Under the pieces are notes generated by a model. That model was given only the letters and a program-made list of their open reading frames with translations. It was not told the origin of the DNA and ran no database searches. From NCBI GenBank assembly GCA_020344865.1, contig CP070830.1, positions 1,845,519 to 1,856,008 of the forward strand: a stretch of DNA of 10,490 nt, given 5' to 3'. A program made the position numbers and the translations under genes. The stretch is from Planctomycetota bacterium. Lineage in GTDB: Bacteria > Planctomycetota > Phycisphaerae > Sedimentisphaerales > Anaerobacaceae. Of the stretch, positions 5,943-10,490 are shown piece by piece. The first letter of the stretch is position 1. Every line of letters begins with the position of its first letter.

Positions 5943-8498
5943 TTACGGCCACAATTGCTCGCCAAGCCAATTATCCGCCATAATCGCATAGTCCATAAAG
6001 TCGATGTTCTCATCTTCGTACGCATTAGCCGTACGCGACTGCAACGGGTAATAACCCGTACCCAAGGTAGCCAGATACGCGACCTTAGGTTGTGACAGCT
6101 CATAGCCGTAAACACGGAAATCGTCAATCAGGCCAGCATAGGAACCATCGAACCCCGAGCCTATTTCAAAGTCGTCAATGGTGCCTGTCAGCGGGACATT
6201 TGCGTCGCCGCCGGTATGCCAAAGGAACCCATTCAAATAGATTTTCATTTCACCGGTTCCATCATTAGCGTCGCAGTTTTTAATAAACGTCCAGTGGTTC
6301 CACTGTCCTGCGTAATCGTCAAATTCGGCTTCTTTTTCGATTCGGTCACACTCCTGATATACGGTTTCGGACCATACATCATTGGGATTACCCGCATCCC
6401 AGTAGACAATTGAATTGCTCCAAGGCAAATGTGCGTTGAGCACCCTGATTCCGGGGCTGTTACTGTAATCGCGCGTACCTTCGAAAAGGTTATCATCACG
6501 AGGTTGTTTATACGGGTCGCCATATTGCCACATAGCAATAGTTATTTGTGCGGTAACAGAGGCAAAGGCTTCGCTGGGAACCTCTACAGAAGCTCCATCA
6601 TCAAAAACAAGCGCACCATCAATGTAACCTTCGGTGGTCCAGACGGCACCACTGACAGTGCCATCATAGCCATTACCAGAAGAATCGACCGCTGTATTCA
6701 TACCACCTTCGTTATCAAACTTGTACCATATCAGTTCGCCAGCCGGCATATTTACATCGACGAAGAAATCGCTCTCCAGCCAGTCGCCCGCCAGGATATC
6801 GAGGTCGTCAAAATCGGTAAAACAATCACCGGTGAAATCGCTCTGGGCACGTTCAGGAATGCATCTGGACAGATACAGCCTGATATCATCCAAATACACC
6901 GCACCTGAACCACCCGGCTCCGTCGCGGGCTTTTCGCCAATCACAATAGAGATACTGTTCACATCTTCCAACGCCACCCCGCCACCCGCAAATTCCTGCA
7001 AATCGATATTCCACTCCCGCCAATTCTCGTCCTTGACGTCATTGGCGTCGCCGTCATAAGGTATCATCACAGAACTACCGTCATCGTCTTCCAGTTCCAC
7101 ATACATCGGCTCAACGGCGTTATCCAGACTGCCGCGGAACCAGAGCGTCAGGGCTGAAATGTCGTAAATGCTCCAGTCCGGGCCGATTTCAAAATCTGCC
7201 GTATACGCCTTCGTCTCAGAATAGTACGGCGAAAAATTGTTACCGTACAGATATTCCATTGAATTTCCATCACACGATATCGTCGTCGAAAGGAAGATTT
7301 CCGAACCGGTCCCGTTGACCCAATAATCCTCCCATACGGCCGCAAGGGCGTAGTCGTCTTCGTACGAATCGAAATCTTCCACAATAAGATAATTAGTCAC
7401 CCTGAATCGCCAGATATTCCCCTTCCAGGTGTTAATCCCGTTGACCTCATCGATGCGCCAGTAGTATGTCTGGTACAATCCAAGCGGAATTTCGTTGGGA
7501 GTGTAAATTGTATTTTCGAAGGCCTGGGAGCCTCGGTATATACCTGCTGAGGACTCATTGGCATCGTTTACATCCTCAAAACTGTTGCCGAAGTAAACCT
7601 TGTGTGAGGCCGCATTGAGACCGGCATTCCATCTAAGGGTCACTTCGCTGGAGACATCCACGGCCTTGTTGGCCGGCCTCGGGCGCCAGGCCTGGTTCGG
7701 GTCTTTTACGAGGGAGTGGTCCAGGAACCGGTTGGCGTAATTCCACTTTGTTATTGTTATTATTCCATCGGGCAACCCATCACCATCAACATCATCATCA
7801 GCCTCCCATGCGTTCTCGCAGAGCATGCCGAAGCTGGTACTTTTGCTGCTCATAACGACATCGATGCCGACCCGTGTGTCAGCCTCGAGCTGCAAGATTT
7901 TGTCTGCTCTTCCGGTGTTCCAGCCGAAAGATTCATATGGTGTAAGTGCGTACTCGTAAGTGTAAACATCACCGTCCACGGTAGAGTAAAACTCCGGCCT
8001 TAACTCATCGTCAAGCGGATTTTCCGGATAAACCCACTCTACGGGAAGCATAATCCATCGACCTTCGTTCGTATCGTTGCCGCTCATCCATTGCTGAGTT
8101 GGGTCCTGGATTTGTTGATAGGGATTAACGTCGCTGTTTGAGGGGTCGAAGTAGACTTCTGCTATATCATATTTATTCCAATCATCAGCGCCCCAGTATC
8201 CATCACCGAAGACATGGTCGGTGTCGATACCTGTTATAACGACGTAGATAAGATTAGTTTCCGGGCTCCAGAGCGCGGCCCACCTCGCATAAGAGAGGTC
8301 TGGGGGGTCACCGTAGTATAGCTTGTCGAGTTCGAGCCAGTTGGCGCCGTCCCATTCGCCGGGGCTGATATTACCATCTATTACAGGTATGCCGATCGGA
8401 ATGTAATACTCGCCAACTAAATCCTGGCCTTCGTAAGCAAAAGCCCCGCCGGAAAAGACCAGAACCAGGAGAGTTAAATGAAGTGTCTTTCTAAACAT
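5943..8498 (-). CDS. Secreted multidomain CBM9-like / LamG protein with dockerin-like halves, upstream paralogue
   Basis: I start at ATG 8498, six bases after AAGGAGGAGTA (8511-8501), exactly as in the paralogue. The frame runs open to 8561, but those 21 codons are leader sequence. The product is 851 residues: signal peptide (1-21, SGGAFA before YEG), CBM9-like (about 25-263), Fn3-like (about 268-367; TYYWRIDEVN at 344-353), jelly-roll (about 369-546), half-dockerin FTGDCFTDFDDLDILAGDWL (555-574), LamG (about 585-812; DSSGNGYDGTV at 605-615, WNHWTFI at 733-739, GLIDDFRVYG at 789-798) and terminal IDFMDYAIMADNWL (832-845). Unlike its paralogue it has a calcium-loop-like DVDGDGLPDG (236-245) in the CBM9-like domain. 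The likely role is extracellular glycan binding; no catalytic motif is visible. With no terminator after it, its transcripts could continue into the downstream paralogue. The exact ligand is unknown. Confidence 0.9.
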   Translation of the reverse strand: MFRKTLHLTLLVLVFSGGAFAYEGQDLVGEYYIPIGIPVIDGNISPGEWDGANWLELDKLYYGDPPDLSYARWAALWSPETNLIYVVITGIDTDHVFGDGYWGADDWNKYDIAEVYFDPSNSDVNPYQQIQDPTQQWMSGNDTNEGRWIMLPVEWVYPENPLDDELRPEFYSTVDGDVYTYEYALTPYESFGWNTGRADKILQLEADTRVGIDVVMSSKSTSFGMLCENAWEADDDVDGDGLPDGIITITKWNYANRFLDHSLVKDPNQAWRPRPANKAVDVSSEVTLRWNAGLNAASHKVYFGNSFEDVNDANESSAGIYRGSQAFENTIYTPNEIPLGLYQTYYWRIDEVNGINTWKGNIWRFRVTNYLIVEDFDSYEDDYALAAVWEDYWVNGTGSEIFLSTTISCDGNSMEYLYGNNFSPYYSETKAYTADFEIGPDWSIYDISALTLWFRGSLDNAVEPMYVELEDDDGSSVMIPYDGDANDVKDENWREWNIDLQEFAGGGVALEDVNSISIVIGEKPATEPGGSGAVYLDDIRLYLSRCIPERAQSDFTGDCFTDFDDLDILAGDWLESDFFVDVNMPAGELIWYKFDNEGGMNTAVDSSGNGYDGTVSGAVWTTEGYIDGALVFDDGASVEVPSEAFASVTAQITIAMWQYGDPYKQPRDDNLFEGTRDYSNSPGIRVLNAHLPWSNSIVYWDAGNPNDVWSETVYQECDRIEKEAEFDDYAGQWNHWTFIKNCDANDGTGEMKIYLNGFLWHTGGDANVPLTGTIDDFEIGSGFDGSYAGLIDDFRVYGYELSQPKVAYLATLGTGYYPLQSRTANAYEDENIDFMDYAIMADNWLGEQLWP

Positions 8499-8500
8499 GA

Positions 8501-8511
8501 TACTCCTCCTT
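8501..8511 (-). promoter_or_regulatory. Ribosome-binding site that decides the start of the upstream paralogue
   Basis: AAGGAGGAGTA on the minus strand, six bases from ATG 8498, is near-complete anti-16S complementarity. About 33 bases from the ATG outward (8496-8528) are identical to 5576-5608 before the other copy. Confidence 0.85.
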
Positions 8512-8565
8512 AAAAATAAAACCTCACTATACGAGCAAGTCACACTCACCGAATTGCTCAACTCC

Positions 8566-8595
8566 TTTATACCAACTTGTACCCTTTTCTGTCAA
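8566..8595 (-). promoter_or_regulatory. Sigma70-type promoter of the upstream paralogue
   Basis: TTGACA (8595-8590), 18 bp, TATAAA (8571-8566) on the minus strand, with a leader of about 60 bases. Boxes and spacing match the promoter at 5646-5675. The flank further upstream, including AGGCCTGCGGA next to a T-rich run, is conserved too and could hold an activator site. Confidence 0.75.
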
Positions 8596-8737
8596 GAAAA
8601 ACTCCGCAGGCCTGTATCATTTCCCGCGAAAGCGCCAAAAGCGCCTAACTTCCTTATGTATAAGATCTTACAGGCATTCCAGGCAAAAAAACCGGCCAGA
8701 TTTGGCTGAGTGTCTTTGCGCCGGAGGCAAAAACTGC

Positions 8738-8766
8738 TTGCAAAAAATCTCTTTAAGCCATACTAT
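8738..8766 (+). promoter_or_regulatory. Candidate promoter of the pseudopilin gene
   Basis: TTGCAA (8738-8743) and TACTAT (8761-8766) are 17 bp apart on the plus strand, predicting a leader of about 97 bases. The -35 half lies in the duplicated block; the -10 half lies just past its end and has no equivalent in the other copy. Confidence 0.45.
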
Positions 8767-8869
8767 TGGGTTGTAAGACCATAGAAAGAGGATTTGCCGA
8801 ACAAGAGCCCGGTTTCGCGCATCTTATAAGCAGTTCGTGAGACCAATTTACAGAGTAAGGGGTATCATC

Positions 8870-9673
8870 ATGGATAAACGGAGAGCCTTTACCTTAGTAG
8901 AACTGTTGGTCGTAATTGCCATCATTGCTCTGTTGATGTCGATACTGATGCCGGCACTGGCACGGGTAAGAAAGCAGGCGAAGGCGGTGCTCTGCCAATC
9001 CAACCTGAAACAGTGGGGAACCGTATTTCAAATGTATGCCACTGATAACGACAGCTATCTGGTAGCAGGTTCCTATTGCACCGGCGGCGGAGACGAGGAG
9101 AGACTTAAACAGTGGATGGATGCGCTGCGGCAGTACTATATGGACGGGGACTTCCGGCTCTGCCCAGAGGCAATACAACCTGAATTCGAGAACGGTGTTG
9201 TCATGCGCTCTCTTGGCACGTTTACGGCGTGGGGAATCTATCCTGAGGACTGTTGCTGGTGGTCGAAAGGCGACTACGGAAGCTACGGTATAAACGGCTG
9301 GGCCATGAACCCCGGAGAGGATGAGAGTCTGGGATGGCTTTTTGAAAAGGAGTTCTGGCGACGCGTCGATGTTAGAGGCGCAGATAACGTACCACTGTTT
9401 TTGGACAGCCAGCATTTCGACACGTATCCGACCAACTACTCCCAGGCGCCCGTATTCGAAGGCCAGCCCTGGACATCGACCCAGATGACCGGGGAAATGG
9501 AACGTGTTTGCATCAATCGCCACGATGGAGGCGTAAACTGCGTCTTTTTAGACTCCTCAGTCAGGAAAGTCGGGCTTAAGGAGTTGTGGAAGATAAGATG
9601 GCACAGGACTTTCCGGTTGGACTTCGACGAGCCAATATGGCCGCCCTGGATGGAAAGACTCAAAGACTACTGA
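8870..9673 (+). CDS. Pseudopilin-like protein, prepilin leader and variant H-X9-DG motif
   Basis: The start at 8870 follows TAAGGGG (8856-8862) by 7 bases and gives the short basic leader MDKRRA typical of the family; the frame upstream lacks support. The product is 267 residues. Prepilin peptidase would cut after Ala6, before FTLVELLVVIAIIALL; Glu is at mature position 5, as needed for pilin assembly. The hydrophobic helix runs to about residue 32, ending MPALARVR. The rest is the globular domain of the planctomycete type II secretion pseudopilin / H-X9-DG group, with NLKQWGTVFQMYATDN (about 45-60) and a C-terminal RHDGGVNCVFLDSS, then KVGLKELW and WPPWMERLKDY, a familiar ending. The usual DG after His-X9 is DS here. 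It sits divergent from the LamG-protein pair; a role in building surface filaments or secreting such proteins is inference. Confidence 0.88.
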   Translation: MDKRRAFTLVELLVVIAIIALLMSILMPALARVRKQAKAVLCQSNLKQWGTVFQMYATDNDSYLVAGSYCTGGGDEERLKQWMDALRQYYMDGDFRLCPEAIQPEFENGVVMRSLGTFTAWGIYPEDCCWWSKGDYGSYGINGWAMNPGEDESLGWLFEKEFWRRVDVRGADNVPLFLDSQHFDTYPTNYSQAPVFEGQPWTSTQMTGEMERVCINRHDGGVNCVFLDSSVRKVGLKELWKIRWHRTFRLDFDEPIWPPWMERLKDY

Positions 9674-9915
9674 GAATAACTACTCTATAAAGAAGGCGAT
9701 TGAAGCGTCCCGTGCCTCGGACGTCCTTAGGGGGCAAGCTCCTTACAATGACATAGGCCGTTTGCGCGATGTTAATTCTATGCGGAGACCAGATCCCCGC
9801 CAAAGCAAGGACGGGTAGACCCGCCGGAGGCGTACAGGTAGATAGTTAATGCGATATGGCGGGGGATACTTGGGCAGAACTCGGTAAGCAGTCCGTGTCC
9901 GATGCGATGAATTCT

Positions 9916-9943
9916 TGGTTCGTGGTTCGTAGTTCATGGTTCG
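9916..9943. repeat. Degenerate 7-bp tandem repeat
   Basis: Four units in a row: TGGTTCG, TGGTTCG, TAGTTCA, TGGTTCG. The minus strand reads as NHELRTTNQE-like peptides, a familiar spurious translation of such intergenic tandem repeats. Confidence 0.7.
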
Positions 9944-9972
9944 TAGAAGGTGGATGGGTATTGGAAAAGGTG

Positions 9973-10001
9973 TTGTCAGGGGTCGTGGGGGGGCGTATAC
10001 T
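9973..10001 (+). promoter_or_regulatory. Sigma70-type promoter of the exported TIM-barrel gene
   Basis: TTGTCA (9973-9978), a 17-bp spacer, then TATACT (9996-10001). The expected start near 10008 leaves a leader of about 35 bases with AAAGGG at 10029-10034. Good fit in boxes, spacing and position. Confidence 0.6.
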
Positions 10002-10042
10002 TGGGGGAGGTCTAAATTTATTATGCTGAAAGGGAAATGAAG

Positions 10043-10490
10043 ATGGCAAGGTATTGGATTGTGTCGATGGTCTCGGTGGGGTTGTTGCTGGTAGTGGCTT
10101 GTGAAGATGGGCTGTCGCAGAAGGCGCCGACGGGTAATGCGGCGGATTTCAAGGTCAAGACGTGCCTTCATTCGGTGAGCTACGCGGGATTCTGGCGGGG
10201 GCAGGCGAAACTGAGTGTGGAGGACTTTCTGGTGAAGGCGAAGGAGTTGGGGTTCGACGGTGTGATGCTGATGGCGAAGCGGCCGCACGTTTCGCCGCTG
10301 GATTACGATGCGAGCGCGAGGCGGGCACTGAAGGCGAAGATTGAGGAGCTCGGGCTTGAACTGGTATGTCTGGCGGGATATACGGATTTTACGGCCGGGG
10401 TGGACAAGGCGGGGATTCCGAACGTGGAGATACAGGCGTGTTACGTCGGGGAGGTGGCGAAGCTGGCGCGCGATTTGGGGACGGACATGG
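10043..10490 (+). CDS. Exported lipoprotein, sugar phosphate isomerase/epimerase-like TIM barrel (partial)
   Basis: The frame is open to the right edge, with 149 codons visible. The ATG at 10043 is 8 bases after AAAGGG (10029-10034); the in-frame ATG at 10037 is only 2 bases from it and would add MK. Residues 1-20 form a lipoprotein-type signal, with a hydrophobic core then LLLVVAC and Cys20 as the likely lipidated residue. The mature part begins with a Gly/Ala linker, then KTCLHSVSYAGFW (39-51), AKELGFDGVMLMAKRPHVSP (66-85) and IEELGLELVCLAGYTDF (100-116). This is the strand-helix-strand rhythm of the xylose isomerase-like / AP endonuclease 2 barrel: a first strand with a His, a helix ending ELGFDGV, and a later strand. 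Metal ligands would lie beyond the edge. Exported members are common in planctomycetes and are thought to act on sugars outside the cytoplasm; the substrate is unknown. Codon use is strongly G-rich, as in the 1-2700 flank. Confidence 0.75.
   Translation, partial: MARYWIVSMVSVGLLLVVACEDGLSQKAPTGNAADFKVKTCLHSVSYAGFWRGQAKLSVEDFLVKAKELGFDGVMLMAKRPHVSPLDYDASARRALKAKIEELGLELVCLAGYTDFTAGVDKAGIPNVEIQACYVGEVAKLARDLGTDM

Larger units (their letters stand above)
5870..8758. repeat. Tandem duplication, upstream unit
   Basis: The second unit of the direct repeat begins with the same ATCTAATTGATATAGGCCC (5870-5888) and ends near 8758. It carries the 851-residue gene with matching flanks. It is somewhat shorter than the other unit, mainly through small in-frame deletions in the CBM9-like domain. 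No third unit is seen. Confidence 0.75.
8499..8869. other. Divergent intergenic region
   Basis: This 371-bp gap holds the leader and promoter of the upstream LamG-protein gene (minus) and a candidate promoter for the pseudopilin (plus). Bases up to about 8758 are duplicated at 5579-5840; the remainder up to 8869 is unique. No ORF here is convincing. Confidence 0.6.
9674..10042. other. Repeat-bearing non-coding region
   Basis: No gene is supported. It holds a stretch around 9712-9757 (CCTTAGGGGGCAAGCTCCTT) resembling the repeat at 886-917, an inverted repeat ATCCCCGCCA (9793-9802) / TGGCGGGGGAT (9857-9867, one extra G) with GC-rich dyads between the arms, a 7-bp tandem repeat at 9916-9943, and a promoter at 9973-10001. 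No terminator for the pseudopilin gene is evident. Confidence 0.5.

Noticed and set aside
2939..8498. Calling the paralogues glycoside hydrolases or cellulosome components
   Set aside because: LamG, CBM9-like and Fn3-like modules bind rather than cut; no catalytic acid motif is visible, and the dockerin-like halves are atypical with no cohesin gene in view.
8499..8561. Longer N-terminus for the upstream LamG protein starting at 8561
   Set aside because: The extra 21 codons overlap the conserved leader and ribosome-binding site; the paralogue starts at the equivalent of 8498 and a signal peptide begins there.
8894..9523. 209-codon minus-strand frame opposite the pseudopilin
   Set aside because: Antisense of a clear pilin leader and conserved domain; no ribosome-binding site or recognisable motif.
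9916..9943. CRISPR-like array
   Set aside because: The 7-bp units are contiguous with no spacers and there are no cas genes.
9743..10288. 181-codon minus-strand frame crossing the repeat region
   Set aside because: Its translation consists of repeat-derived peptides (NYEPRTKN-like) and the antisense of the exported TIM-barrel gene.

Overview
The window looks like chromosomal DNA of a planctomycete, most likely of the Phycisphaerae / Sedimentisphaerales type. This is inferred from protein style, not from a marker gene. The signs are a pseudopilin with an FTLVELL leader and an H-X9-D C-terminal motif, large secreted LamG / CBM9-like proteins with dockerin-like segments ending in DFMDYAIMAD, and an exported lipoprotein of the sugar phosphate isomerase/epimerase type. 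There is no rRNA, tRNA, CRISPR array, transposase or phage gene.

Layout. (1) 1-733, minus: a NUDIX-family hydrolase, open at the window edge, apparently transcribed leaderless. (2) 734-994: a gap made largely of a composite intergenic repeat, plus a promoter for the next gene. (3) 995-1531, plus: a small exported coiled-coil protein of unknown function. (4) 1675-2691, plus: a metal-efflux-type permease of the DUF318 / SO_0444-ArsP group. (5) 2844-8758: a tandem duplication of about 2.9-3.0 kb. Each unit holds a secreted multidomain carbohydrate-binding-type protein (879 and 851 residues) with its own upstream region, and one strong intrinsic terminator follows the downstream copy. (6) 8870-9673, plus: a pseudopilin-like protein divergent from the upstream copy. 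(7) 9674-10042: a non-coding stretch with repeats and a good promoter. (8) 10043-10490, plus: the start of an exported TIM-barrel protein, open at the right edge.

How the parts may work together. The two paralogues share a sigma70-type promoter (TTGACA, 18 bp, TATAAA), an identical ribosome-binding region and the same domain order: signal peptide, CBM9-like, Fn3-like, jelly-roll, half-dockerin, LamG, half-dockerin. They are probably co-regulated surface or secreted glycan-binding proteins. The divergent pseudopilin belongs to a family expanded in planctomycetes beside such proteins and may assist surface assembly or secretion, but no assembly ATPase, secretin or peptidase is present here. The NUDIX protein, coiled-coil protein and permease show no clear link to them. 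The flanks (about 1-2700 and 9950-10490) are strongly G-rich on the plus strand whatever the gene direction, while the 2.8-9.7 kb block is not, so that block may have a separate history.

I found no clear-cut new biological system. The most unusual structures are the dockerin-like halves separated by a LamG domain, the duplication junction that cuts through a terminator hairpin, and the leaderless NUDIX gene whose C-terminus may run into repeat sequence.
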